In this document: positions 17,459-24,448 of the stretch, piece by piece | Position numbering within the stretch: the first letter of the stretch is position 1 | How the letters are laid out: each line of letters begins with the position of its first letter | NCBI GenBank assembly: GCA_022866185.1 | Contig: JALHUG010000013.1 | Location: 1-45,527, forward strand | Length of the DNA: 45,527 nucleotides | Direction of reading: 5' to 3' | Origin: Dehalococcoidia bacterium | GTDB taxonomy: Bacteria; Chloroflexota; Dehalococcoidia; SM23-28-2 | Translations under genes and position numbers: made by a program | The notes under the pieces: model-generated | The model's database searches: none | What the model was told of the DNA's origin: nothing | What the model saw: the letters and a program-made list of their open reading frames with translations, nothing else

Positions 17459-18067
17459 CTAGGAACCCCGACGCCGCCGGCCGCCTATCCCCCAGACGAA
17501 GACGGCTCCGGCCGCGAGCGCTGCGGCGCTCCAAATGGCGATGAGCGGCGCGGACCAGGATCTGCCATCGCCCGTCCCGGCTCCGGTCGAGGGAACTGCC
17601 GCCGGAGGAGTAGACTCCGGCAACACGACCGTTGGTGGCCGGACCGTCACCTGAACCTGCCCCTGACAGCACTCTGCCTCGGCCAGCACGACTATTGGGC
17701 CGGCAGCACTTCCGACACACAGTTCCGCCGCAGCCTCGCCCTTTTCGTCGGTCATCGCTGATGCCGGGCTCAGGATAGCGTCAGCCCCCGGCTGAGAAAG
17801 GATCGACATCGCGCACCCAACTTCAACTGCGGGGGTATCCTCGGCGCCCGTCACGCGACAGATGATCGGGATGCACTCACCGGTAGAGGGCGCAGCTTCA
17901 CCTGCGGAGACGAGGACGACGCACGGACACGGCGACGGATACGGCGGCGGGTAGGGTTCCTGCCCGGGCGGCGTAGCCCCTGCCGGCATCAAGGACAGCC
18001 CGAGCGCTGCCGCCAGCATGACGAATCCGATGAGGATCATCCGCGGCGTAGACGGTATGTGTACCAT
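17459..18067 (-). CDS. Secreted Ig-like (Big-1-like) protein with LPxTG-variant tail
   Basis: This is a 202-residue protein. A signal peptide spans about residues 1-31, followed by a Pro/Tyr-rich stretch and a single beta-rich domain with eight or more cysteines. The pattern ILSPASAMTDEKGEAAAELCVG resembles bacterial Ig-like group 1 (invasin) domains. The tail has VPSTGAG, a polar linker, a hydrophobic segment at about 172-194 and the basic end GGRRRRGS. This is the layout of a sortase sorting signal, with V in place of L. A sortase is encoded at 41062. AGGAG lies upstream of the ATG. It is the first gene of the leftward glycan operon. It could instead stay membrane-anchored by its tail. Confidence 0.65.
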   Translation of the reverse strand: MVHIPSTPRMILIGFVMLAAALGLSLMPAGATPPGQEPYPPPYPSPCPCVVLVSAGEAAPSTGECIPIICRVTGAEDTPAVEVGCAMSILSQPGADAILSPASAMTDEKGEAAAELCVGSAAGPIVVLAEAECCQGQVQVTVRPPTVVLPESTPPAAVPSTGAGTGDGRSWSAPLIAIWSAAALAAGAVFVWGIGGRRRRGS

Positions 18068-18491
18068 CTTGCAGCTCCTTCCTGACCAGCGGGAATGCTA
18101 CAAATAGGGGAGTGGCGACGCGCCTGAAGTTGAGGAAAAATCGGCCAACGCCTTCCTTGCGGCCCCACGCTGGCCCGCCCTAGAATAGAAAATGGCAACG
18201 GGTGTGGTCCCACGCGCCTATTGCCAGGCTCCGGCGGTGCACGCCGTCCGGGGCCTTTGTTCTTTTCCCTCAGCTATTTGCCGCTCCGGCTCAACCCCCC
18301 ATCGTAATGAGCAATCAGCACCAGGCCGTCGCCGATTCCCGCCCTTCCTTCGAGGCCGGGAGGTCCACCCCCCGGCAGTCACCGCCACACCTCGGCGTAA
18401 CGACCAAAGTTCGGCGACCAGAAGCCGTAGGCCACTTATACACCCCATCTGTATAACTTGTCAAGTGAGAGCCCGATTGGAATCTCAATAG
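18068..18491. other. 424-bp gap upstream of the glycan operon
   Basis: No convincing gene is present; short frames here lack ribosome sites and family features. On the minus strand it would hold the roughly 360-nt untranslated leader of the operon, starting from the promoter at 18435-18464. The long leader could carry control elements, but I do not recognise a known riboswitch. On the plus strand it precedes the first Rhs remnant without an obvious start. Confidence 0.5.
18435..18464 (-). promoter_or_regulatory. Predicted sigma-70-like promoter of the leftward glycan operon
   Basis: On the minus strand TTGACA (complement of 18459-18464) and TATAAG (complement of 18435-18440) are 18 bp apart, giving 6 of 6 and 5 of 6 matches to consensus. 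The -35 sits within the palindrome ACTTGTCAAGT at 18456-18466. Transcription would start near 18428, leaving a leader of about 360 nt before the ATG at 18067. This is the best promoter found upstream of the glycan string. Confidence 0.5.
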
Positions 18492-18736
18492 CTTCTCCTC
18501 ACCGCCCAGGACTACTATTTCGGCGATGGCCTCGGCTCGACTGTTACGCTGGCCCGTGACTCAGCGTCTAATGAATTGGGCACGTACGTCTATGACGCCT
18601 TCGGGGAGGTGCGCACCACGAGCACCGCTGTGTACGCTAGCTATTGTGGGGTTCAGGGTGCTGTAGCCATCGCTTCAGGCGTGGGGGTCGAGTACGCTGC
18701 GTACACGCTCGGCTACAATCCTAGGTGTACTGCATA
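18492..18736 (+). pseudogene. Rhs/YD-repeat core fragment 1
   Basis: The frame reads DYYFGDGLGSTVTLARDS, then YVYDAFGEVRTTSTAV. This is the conserved RHS-repeat-associated core (DGLGS...YDAFGE) found near the C-terminal end of Rhs/YD-repeat proteins. A stop at 18489-18491 precedes the fragment and there is no large upstream Rhs gene, so it is a remnant. After the core the frame continues with unrelated residues (VYASYCGVQGAVAIAS onward) to a TAG at 18734, possibly a foreign tip or decayed sequence. A 21-bp stretch encoding GEVRTTS (18603-18623) is repeated exactly at 19481-19501. Confidence 0.65.
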
Positions 18737-18757
18737 GCTGGTATCGGTGATCACTTC

Positions 18758-19192
18758 ATGTTCAGAACAGCGATAACGACCGACCCGAAGAGGGCCAGGC
18801 GAATGTTCGTATTGCTGGTGGCACTCGCCTTGCCGATGATCGCCATAACAGCTTGGGGGATCATTCTACGGTATTGGTTATACTGGCCCATCTGGGCGGT
18901 TGCAGTGGCAGACATGGTTGCCACTGCAATGAAGCACTACACTGTGGGTTGGCCGGGGTCGTGGCTTGACTCGTATCGCGAGTTCCCACGCATCCGCCTT
19001 TCCGCGGCTCAATGGATCCTTGCAGGTCTCGTGTTTGTGGTCGGCACAACCATTCCCCTAATAGCATTCGGCCAAGGGAAGAATGAGGTGGTCGTTGGCT
19101 TTGTCGGGCTGGTGTCCACCGTTTGGTTGTTTAGACTCCTGCGAGTCATACGGAAGGAAGGCTGGCGGGGCAGGAAGGACGGCAGGCGTTAA
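18758..19192 (+). CDS. Four-pass membrane protein between Rhs fragments, function unknown
   Basis: This is a 144-residue protein from the ATG at 18758. The frame is open to a GTG at 18725, which overlaps the end of the Rhs fragment. Four hydrophobic segments are visible, at about residues 17-40, 42-62, 82-105 and 109-130, and the C terminus is strongly basic (RKEGWRGRKDGRR). No enzyme motif is seen. Its position directly after one Rhs core fragment and before another is that of a cassette gene, such as an immunity protein to a membrane-acting tip toxin. That is inference from position only; it could also be an unrelated small membrane protein. A weak GGTGA precedes the start. Confidence 0.5.
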   Translation: MFRTAITTDPKRARRMFVLLVALALPMIAITAWGIILRYWLYWPIWAVAVADMVATAMKHYTVGWPGSWLDSYREFPRIRLSAAQWILAGLVFVVGTTIPLIAFGQGKNEVVVGFVGLVSTVWLFRLLRVIRKEGWRGRKDGRR

Positions 19193-19206
19193 AGGATCTT
19201 TGTGCA

Positions 19207-19467
19207 TTCACCGGCGATCAGCTCGACGCCAAGGCCCGCCTATTGCAGGGCCTGTACTACCTGCGGGCGCGGTACTATGATCCGATGAGACTAAGATACA
19301 AGACCGGATTGGCCGGCGGCCTCGGTGTCACGGCATACGTCGTCATCTATGGGGCGATCCAAGGGGTCGATCCGCTCATATTGGTTCTCGTGGCGGTTCT
19401 GGGCTTCGGCCTAGGCATCCCGGCCATGCTGCTCACGTCCTGGCTGTTCGACCGGTTCTATCGGTAG
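19207..19467 (+). pseudogene. Rhs core end fused to a short two-pass membrane tail (fragment 2)
   Basis: The frame reads FTGDQLDAKARLLQGLYYLRARYYDP. This is the terminal signature of the Rhs core (FTGxQLD...YYLRARYYDP), after which Rhs proteins switch to a variable tip. The tip here is only about 60 residues (MRLRYKTGLAGG to WLFDRFYR), with two hydrophobic segments at about residues 43-62 and 65-82 of the fused product. No full-length Rhs gene precedes it. The YYDP-then-new-sequence junction is the classic tip exchange point. An in-frame ATG at 19285 could allow the membrane tail alone to be made. Confidence 0.6.
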
Positions 19468-19594
19468 GCATACGCGCCGCGGGGAGGTGCGCACCACGAG
19501 CGGCACACTATCCACCAGCATGCTCTTCACCGGCCAGCAGTTCGACGCCAAGGCACGCCCATCGCAGGGTCTGTAGTACCTGCGGGCGCGGTAC
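19207..19594 (+). repeat. 69-bp direct repeat of the Rhs core end (two copies)
   Basis: Positions 19207-19275 and 19526-19594 align over 69 bp without gaps and differ at only a few bases. Both encode FTGxQxDAKAR...YLRARY. A second, exact 21-bp repeat lies at 18603-18623 and 19481-19501. These repeats are what homologous recombination or tip shuffling between Rhs cassettes would leave. Confidence 0.7.
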
Positions 19595-19663
19595 TGCGAC
19601 CCCGCGCTGAGCCCCTTTCTCTCCACTCCTGTCCCACATTTCCTGAAATACTGCGGTGCTTGA
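19484..19663 (+). pseudogene. Rhs core fragment 3 with an in-frame stop
   Basis: The frame reads GEVRTTSGTLSTSMLFTGQQ, then FDAKARPSQGL, a TAG stop at 19574-19576, and YLRARYCDPALSPF. Relative to the core consensus, a tyrosine codon has become the stop and the YYDP tyrosine has become cysteine. It therefore carries two inactivating changes and is a pseudogene. The frame ends at a TGA at 19661. It duplicates parts of both fragment 1 and fragment 2. Confidence 0.7.
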
Positions 19664-19689
19664 CATGTCAAGAAATGGATGGATATGCT
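19659..19689 (+). promoter_or_regulatory. Predicted promoter and palindromic site upstream of nuoA
   Basis: CTTGACATGTCAAG at 19659-19672 is a perfect 14-bp palindrome containing TTGACA (19660-19665). TATGCT at 19684-19689 follows after 18 bp and matches the -10 consensus at 4 of 6. The start of transcription would be about 100 nt before the nuoA start. The palindrome resembles the ACTTGWCAAGT sites at 557 and 18456. Confidence 0.4.
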
Positions 19690-19708
19690 GGCTCCAACAT
19701 ATCCATCC
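19677..19708. promoter_or_regulatory. 11-bp perfect inverted repeat near the nuo promoter
   Basis: GGATGGATATG and CATATCCATCC form a perfect 11-bp inverted repeat around a 10-nt centre. It overlaps the proposed -10 element, so it may be an operator rather than a terminator; no T-tract follows it. Confidence 0.4.
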
Positions 19709-19798
19709 CGTAGGACCGCCTGACCGTACCCGATTGATCGTGGCAGCAGCGGCTGCCATTATGTGACCGACGTATGCTGAGACAGGAGGCTGTGCACA

Positions 19799-20164
19799 TT
19801 GGAGCAGCTCTACGATAACTATGTGGCCGTCTTGGTGGGCACCGTCGTGGGCGTCCTCATTGTAGGAGGCGCCCTCTTCATTAACTTCCTCCTCGCCCCG
19901 CGCTTGCCCTCGCGGCCCAAGGGCCTCTCCTATGAGTGCGGCATGCTGCCCATCGGGCGCAACGTCACCCAGGTGCACTTCCGCTACTATCTGTTCGGCA
20001 TCCTCTTCCTCATCTTTGACGTGGAGACGGTCTTCCTTTTCCCCTGGGCGGTGACCTTCCTGGACGTGGGGAAGGCCGCCTTCTTCGAGATGGTGGCGTT
20101 CATCTGCATCCTGGGCTTCGGCCTCTTGTATGCCTGGAAGAAGGGTGTGTTGCAGTGGAGGTAG
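19799..20164 (+). CDS. nuoA: NADH-quinone oxidoreductase subunit A
   Basis: This is a 121-residue membrane subunit with three membrane segments (about residues 9-31, 60-82 and 90-112). It has the family pattern SYECGMLPIG and FRYYLFGILFLIFDVETVFLFPW; the acidic residues in that helix lie at the start of the quinone/proton channel. The start is a TTG at 19799 with a good AGGAGG nine bases upstream, and no ATG fits better. It is the first gene of nuoABCDHIJKLMN, and nuoB begins 3 bp after its stop. Length is normal. Confidence 0.95.
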   Translation: MEQLYDNYVAVLVGTVVGVLIVGGALFINFLLAPRLPSRPKGLSYECGMLPIGRNVTQVHFRYYLFGILFLIFDVETVFLFPWAVTFLDVGKAAFFEMVAFICILGFGLLYAWKKGVLQWR

Positions 20165-20167
20165 AGA

Positions 20168-20785
20168 ATGGCTGACGAGCCAAGGGCCGAGGAAGTGCAT
20201 GTGGTCCGCGATGACCCCGCGGTGGCCATCTCCGACGTGGTGCCGGCGGAGCTACGCAGGCGCATCAAAGAGCTGAGCCCGGTGGAGATGCCCCCCGGTC
20301 AAGGGAAGGCCCCCTACCGCCAGATCCTGCCCGGCGTCCTTCAGTTGCCAGCGGACGCAATCATCGCCCTAGCCCGCAAGTCGTCTCTGTGGCCCCTGAC
20401 CTTCGGCCTGGCCTGCTGCGCCATCGAGATGATCGCTGCCCACATGGCCAGGCACGACCTGGACCGTTTCGGCATCCTGCCCTGGCCCTCGCCCCGTCAG
20501 GCCGACGTCATGGTGGTGTCCGGAACGGTGACCAAGAAGATGGCCCCGGCCGTCAAGCTGCTGTACGAGCAGATGCCCAGCCCCAAGTGGGTAATCGCCA
20601 TGGGCGCCTGTGCCACCAACGGCGGCCCCTACACTCGCTACGACCGCGTCCTGCAGGGGGTGGACAAGATCATCCCGGTGGACGTCTACGTCTCCGGCTG
20701 CCCGCCGCGGCCGGAGGCCCTCATCGACGCCTATATGCAGTTGCGGAAGAAGATCATGGAGGAACGGAGCAAGATCGGCCGATGA
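20168..20785 (+). CDS. nuoB: NADH-quinone oxidoreductase subunit B
   Basis: This is a 205-residue peripheral-arm subunit carrying the terminal [4Fe-4S] cluster N2. The ligands are visible as the adjacent pair C83-C84 in GLACCAIEM, C148 in GACATNG and C178 in VSGCPPRPEAL. The first 45 residues (charged, Pro-rich) extend beyond the usual bacterial start, but the ATG at 20168 lies next to the nuoA stop and has GGTAGAG upstream. Its stop overlaps nuoC as ATGA. It passes electrons to quinone at the interface with NuoD and NuoH. Confidence 0.96.
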   Translation: MADEPRAEEVHVVRDDPAVAISDVVPAELRRRIKELSPVEMPPGQGKAPYRQILPGVLQLPADAIIALARKSSLWPLTFGLACCAIEMIAAHMARHDLDRFGILPWPSPRQADVMVVSGTVTKKMAPAVKLLYEQMPSPKWVIAMGACATNGGPYTRYDRVLQGVDKIIPVDVYVSGCPPRPEALIDAYMQLRKKIMEERSKIGR

Positions 20786-21333
20786 GCGCCGCTCAGGAAC
20801 ATCGGGACCCTAGCACCAAAGAAGCGCCCATCGTTCCCCCACCGCCGGGGAGCATCGCTGATAGGTTCAAGGAGGTGCTCCCGGACGTGGAGTTCGTGGC
20901 CAATCAAGCCGTGCTGGACGTCATCCTTACCGTCGCCCGCCAGGACATCCCACGGGTCATGCGGGCGGCCAAGGACGACCCCCGCCTGGCCTTCGACTAC
21001 CTGCGCTGCCTCTGCGGCGTCGACCAGATGGAGCAGGGGCTGGAGGTGGTCTACCACCTCTACTCCTTCAAGCACGCCCACAACGTGACCATCAAGACCC
21101 TTCTCCCCGCCGACGACCCTCAGGTGGCGACGGTCACTACCGTCTGGAATGGCGCCCTCTGGCACGAGAGGGAGACGCACGAGATGTTCGGCATTGTCTT
21201 TCAGGGCCATCCGGACCTGCGGCCGCTCCTCCTGGAGGAGGACCTGGGCTACTATCCTCTGCTCAAGAGCCACCCCCTGGCGGAGATCGAGCAGTCGCAG
21301 GAGCAGTTCCTGCGGGAGGAGAGCAAGCAGTAG
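20782..21333 (+). CDS. nuoC: NADH-quinone oxidoreductase subunit C
   Basis: This is a 183-residue peripheral-arm subunit. The diagnostic 30-kDa-subunit motif appears as WHERETHEMFGIVFQGHPDLR, followed by LLLEEDLGYYPLLKSHPL. The start is the ATG at 20782, overlapping the nuoB stop. A longer frame from 20389 is a shadow inside nuoB. NuoC and NuoD are separate here, unlike the fused CD of enterobacteria. The intergenic run to nuoD is broken by a 337-bp insertion holding four hairpins, although the operon is otherwise tightly packed. Confidence 0.95.
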   Translation: MSAAQEHRDPSTKEAPIVPPPPGSIADRFKEVLPDVEFVANQAVLDVILTVARQDIPRVMRAAKDDPRLAFDYLRCLCGVDQMEQGLEVVYHLYSFKHAHNVTIKTLLPADDPQVATVTTVWNGALWHERETHEMFGIVFQGHPDLRPLLLEEDLGYYPLLKSHPLAEIEQSQEQFLREESKQ

Positions 21334-21410
21334 CTGTGGGGGGCCTATGGTTATGAACAATTTGACGCGACAAAAGGCAGGGCTGATGGCGATCAAGAAA
21401 ATAAGAACAC

Positions 21411-21610
21411 CCCTGAGGGTTGAAACCCTCAGCTTTGGGGAAGCTGCGGGATTTATCCCGCAGAGGTGAATTTAAATAGTTGAACGCCTTTAGGTCTGCC
21501 TGGAAAGGGCAACTAGGGCTGCTGTGTTGCTTACAACCAGTTTCAAAAATCGCTTTCGACCCCCGCCTGAAGGCGGGGGCATCGATGCCGCCCCGTTTAC
21601 GGGGCGGTGT
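21411..21610. mobile_element. Four-hairpin element between nuoC and nuoD (putative palindrome-associated/IS200-IS605-like MITE)
   Basis: Four perfect hairpins each have an 8-bp stem and a 4-nt loop: 21413-21432 (loop TGAA), 21444-21463 (loop TTTA), 21560-21579 (loop TGAA) and 21588-21607 (loop TTTA). They form two modules with the same loop order, 11 and 8 nt apart inside each module, with different stem sequences. The 96 bp between the modules has no gene. Subterminal hairpins and an AATTTAAATAGTTGAA run resemble ends of IS200/IS605-type elements and their non-autonomous derivatives. No transposase is present. It could instead be a structured RNA region of the nuo transcript. The surrounding gap (21334-21670) contains no other feature I can support. 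Confidence 0.45.
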
Positions 21611-21670
21611 CGTCGGGAGTTTGAGATGGCTTCTAGTCAATGACCATCAGCCTTGCTATCGCATAAAACC

Positions 21671-22795
21671 ATGATCATCGAGGAGCGCGAGCTAGAGACC
21701 ATCGACGTCTACGTCAACGTGGGGCCGCAGCACCCGGCCACCCACGGGGTCTTTCGCATGGTCCTCCGCGTGGACGGCGAGCTGGTGGTGGACCTGGAGC
21801 CGGTCATCGGCTACCTGCACCGCGGGGCGGAGAAGCTCTCCGAGAACTGCGACTACCGTCAGGCGCTCGCCTTCCAGGACCGCACCGAGTACCTGGCCCA
21901 GTTCAACGCCGAGCTGTGCTACGTCATCGCGGTGGAGAAGCTCATGGGCCTGGAGGTGCCGGAGAGGGCGGAGTACATCCGTGTCATATTGACGGAACTT
22001 AACCGTATCGCCAGCCACTTGATGTTCATGGGCGCCTTCAGCGCCGACCTGGGCGTCTTCGGCACCCTGTTCATGTACGCCTTCCGCGAGCGGGAACGCA
22101 TGCTGGACCTTTTCGAAGAGATCAGTGGCGACCGCATGATGTACAGCTACTTTCGCGTGGGCGGCCTGGCCTGGGATGTTCCCGAGAACTTCGTGGAGCG
22201 CACCCGCTGGATGGTGAAGGAGGCCCGCCAGGGCATCGCCGACATCGACGGCCTCCTGACAGAGAACGAGGTGTTTCTGGCCCGCACGCGAGGCATCGGC
22301 ACCATAACCGCCGAGCAGGCCATCGACTGGGGCTTCTCCGGCCCTATGCTGCGGGCCAGCGGCGTCCGCCACGACCTCCGCCGGGCCGAGCCCTACTCCA
22401 TCTACGACCGCCTGGAGTTCGACATCCCCGTAGGCGATCGGGGTGACGTCTATGACCGCTACATGGTGCGCCTGGAGGAGATGCGCCAGTCGGCTCGCAT
22501 CATCGACCAGTGCCTTGACCAGATGCCCGAGGACGGGCCCATCGTGGCGCCGGATCTGAAGCGCGTCCTGCGGCCGCCGGCCGGCGAGGTGTACATGCGA
22601 GCGGAGAACCCCCGCGGTGAGTACGGCATCTACCTTGTCTCCAAGGGAGCCGACAAGCCCTACCGGCTGAAGATCCGCTCACCCAGCTTCTGCCACCTGG
22701 CCGCCCTACGCGACATGACCATTGGCCATTACCTGGCCGACGCCGTCCTCATCCTCGGCTCTGTCGATATCGTCTTGTGCGAGGTAGACCGGTGA
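21671..22795 (+). CDS. nuoD: NADH-quinone oxidoreductase subunit D
   Basis: This is a 374-residue 49-kDa-type subunit. It has VNVGPQHPATHGVFRMVLRVDGE, the conserved quinone-site histidine region, IGYLHRGAEKLSE, RIASHLMFMG and the C-terminal IRSPSFCHLAALRDMTIGHYLADAVLILGSVDIVLCEVDR ending, with DR at the extreme C terminus as is normal. The ATG at 21671 was chosen because the frame before it runs back only a few codons into the hairpin region. Its stop overlaps nuoH as GTGA. With NuoB it forms the quinone-binding cavity. The insertion upstream means nuoD lacks the tight coupling seen elsewhere in the operon, and no strong ribosome site is visible. Confidence 0.95.
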   Translation: MIIEERELETIDVYVNVGPQHPATHGVFRMVLRVDGELVVDLEPVIGYLHRGAEKLSENCDYRQALAFQDRTEYLAQFNAELCYVIAVEKLMGLEVPERAEYIRVILTELNRIASHLMFMGAFSADLGVFGTLFMYAFRERERMLDLFEEISGDRMMYSYFRVGGLAWDVPENFVERTRWMVKEARQGIADIDGLLTENEVFLARTRGIGTITAEQAIDWGFSGPMLRASGVRHDLRRAEPYSIYDRLEFDIPVGDRGDVYDRYMVRLEEMRQSARIIDQCLDQMPEDGPIVAPDLKRVLRPPAGEVYMRAENPRGEYGIYLVSKGADKPYRLKIRSPSFCHLAALRDMTIGHYLADAVLILGSVDIVLCEVDR

Positions 22796-23898
22796 TCGCT
22801 GACAACCCTTGGATCGACGCGGCGGTGCGGACGCTGCTGGTGGCACTGCTGGCCATACTGGTTGTCTTGATCCTCATCTGGCTGGAGCGGAAGGTAGCGG
22901 GGCGCATGCAGATGCGCCTGGGGCCGATGGTGACGGGGCCCTACGGCATCATGCAGTCGGTGGCCGACGCCATTAAGCTATTGACCAAGGAGGACCTGCG
23001 GCCGGCCACCGCCGACCGCTGGGTCTTCGAGTTGGCACCCTTCGCGGCCTTTGTACCCTCGCTCCTTGCCCTCATCTCCCTGCCCTTCACCGCCCACCTC
23101 TTCGTTCGGAATCTGGAGCTGGGCTTGTTCTACATCGTGGCTGTCTCGGGGCTGTCCACCGTGGGGCTGCTCATGGCCGGCTGGGGCTCCGCCAACAAGT
23201 ACGCCCTCCTGGGCGCCGTGCGCGCCGCCGCCCAGCTCATCAGCTATGAGATCCCGCTGGTCCTGGCCATCCTGGCGGTGGCTATGGTGTCCGGCACCCT
23301 GAACCTGGTGGAGATCGTCAATGAACAAGGGCGGGTGCCCTACATCGTCTGGCAGCCCCTGGGCTTCGCCATCTTCCTCATCGCCACCCTGGCCGAGCTC
23401 CGCCGCAACCCCTTCGACATCCCGATGGCGGAGTCGGAGATCATAGGCGGGCCGGTCATCGAGTACAGCGGCATCCGCTGGAGCATGTTCTTCCTGGCCG
23501 AGTATGTGAACGTCTTCGTGCTCTCGGTGCTGGGGTCGCTCGTCTTCCTGGGCGGCTGGAACTGGCCCCTGGGCAATGAGGTGGGCTGGCCGCTGCAGGT
23601 GGTGCTGATCCTGCTGAAGACGTCGGCCATGCTGCTCCTGTTCATGTGGCTGCGTTCTACCCTGCCCCGTCTGCGCATCGACCAGCTCATGTCCTTCTGT
23701 TGGCAGGTTCTCCTGCCCTTCGCATTCGTGGCCATCATTCTCAATGGCCTAGTTCTAGTGTACGAGTGGCCGGACGTGGTGCTGGGCCTCCTCTCTGGCT
23801 TTGCCGCGCTCGTAGCCGGCGCGTTGGTCTACCGCGGCAGCCGGCGAGCGGTGCCCACCCCGCGCTGGCCGCTCGCGCCCGCTAGAGGGATCGATTGA
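22792..23898 (+). CDS. nuoH: NADH-quinone oxidoreductase subunit H
   Basis: This is a 368-residue membrane subunit with about eight helices. Family signatures are WLERKVAGRMQMRLGP, DAIKLLTKED, the E-rich quinone-channel loop NPFDIPMAESEIIGGPVIEYSG and LFMWLRSTLPRLRIDQLM. The start is the GTG at 22792, overlapping the nuoD stop (GTGA) with GAGGTAG upstream. A GTG at 22777 is also in frame but sits further inside nuoD. nuoI begins one base after the stop codon. NuoH joins the peripheral and membrane arms at the quinone site. Confidence 0.95.
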   Translation: MIADNPWIDAAVRTLLVALLAILVVLILIWLERKVAGRMQMRLGPMVTGPYGIMQSVADAIKLLTKEDLRPATADRWVFELAPFAAFVPSLLALISLPFTAHLFVRNLELGLFYIVAVSGLSTVGLLMAGWGSANKYALLGAVRAAAQLISYEIPLVLAILAVAMVSGTLNLVEIVNEQGRVPYIVWQPLGFAIFLIATLAELRRNPFDIPMAESEIIGGPVIEYSGIRWSMFFLAEYVNVFVLSVLGSLVFLGGWNWPLGNEVGWPLQVVLILLKTSAMLLLFMWLRSTLPRLRIDQLMSFCWQVLLPFAFVAIILNGLVLVYEWPDVVLGLLSGFAALVAGALVYRGSRRAVPTPRWPLAPARGID

Positions 23899-23899
23899 G

Positions 23900-24427
23900 A
23901 TGCTGGGGTTGTTCAAGGCGCTGGGCACCACCCTCTCCGTCATCGTGCGCAAGCCGGTGACACTGCAGTACCCGGCCGTGCACAAAGAACTGCCTCACCG
24001 CACGCGGGGCTTCCCCGTGCTCCTCTGGGACTTCGAGGTGTTAGAGCCCTTCTGCACCGGCTGCCAGGTGTGTGCCCGCTACTGCCCCAGCGAATGCATG
24101 AGCGTGACCATGAAGGACAACCCCCTCCACGCCGATGGGAAGAGCAAAAGGCGCAAGATCGTCGACAAGTTCTACCTCGACTACGGCCGCTGCATGCGCT
24201 GCAACATCTGCGTGGAAGTCTGCAACTTCGATGCCATTGTCCTGAACAACAGTTGGTCGGGGCACGAGGTATCGCGCTACGACCGGCGTGATCTGGTGAA
24301 CGACCTGGAGGCTCTTCTCGCAAAATCCAAAGAGGGCAGCCTCACCAACCCCTTCCGGGAGCCTCTGGGCATGGCCCACTCGGGCTGGAGCCCCAAGCCC
24401 CGCGGGGAGAAAGCCGAGGCTGAGTGA
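23900..24427 (+). CDS. nuoI: NADH-quinone oxidoreductase subunit I
   Basis: This is a 175-residue ferredoxin-like subunit with two [4Fe-4S] clusters (N6a and N6b). The ligand sets are C52, C55, C58 and C62 (CTGCQVCARYCP) and C98, C101, C104 and C108 (CMRCNICVEVCNF). The second motif lacks the usual proline after the last cysteine. It begins one base after nuoH and is followed after 21 bp by nuoJ. With nuoE, nuoF and nuoG missing, this protein may be the entry point for electrons from a donor other than NADH. Confidence 0.95.
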   Translation: MLGLFKALGTTLSVIVRKPVTLQYPAVHKELPHRTRGFPVLLWDFEVLEPFCTGCQVCARYCPSECMSVTMKDNPLHADGKSKRRKIVDKFYLDYGRCMRCNICVEVCNFDAIVLNNSWSGHEVSRYDRRDLVNDLEALLAKSKEGSLTNPFREPLGMAHSGWSPKPRGEKAEAE

Positions 24428-24448
24428 TTCTCTCATGAGTGGCTACCG

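Noticed and set aside
21692..22372. 226-codon minus-strand ORF
   Set aside because: It is a shadow of nuoD, with His/Val/Gln-rich antisense composition.
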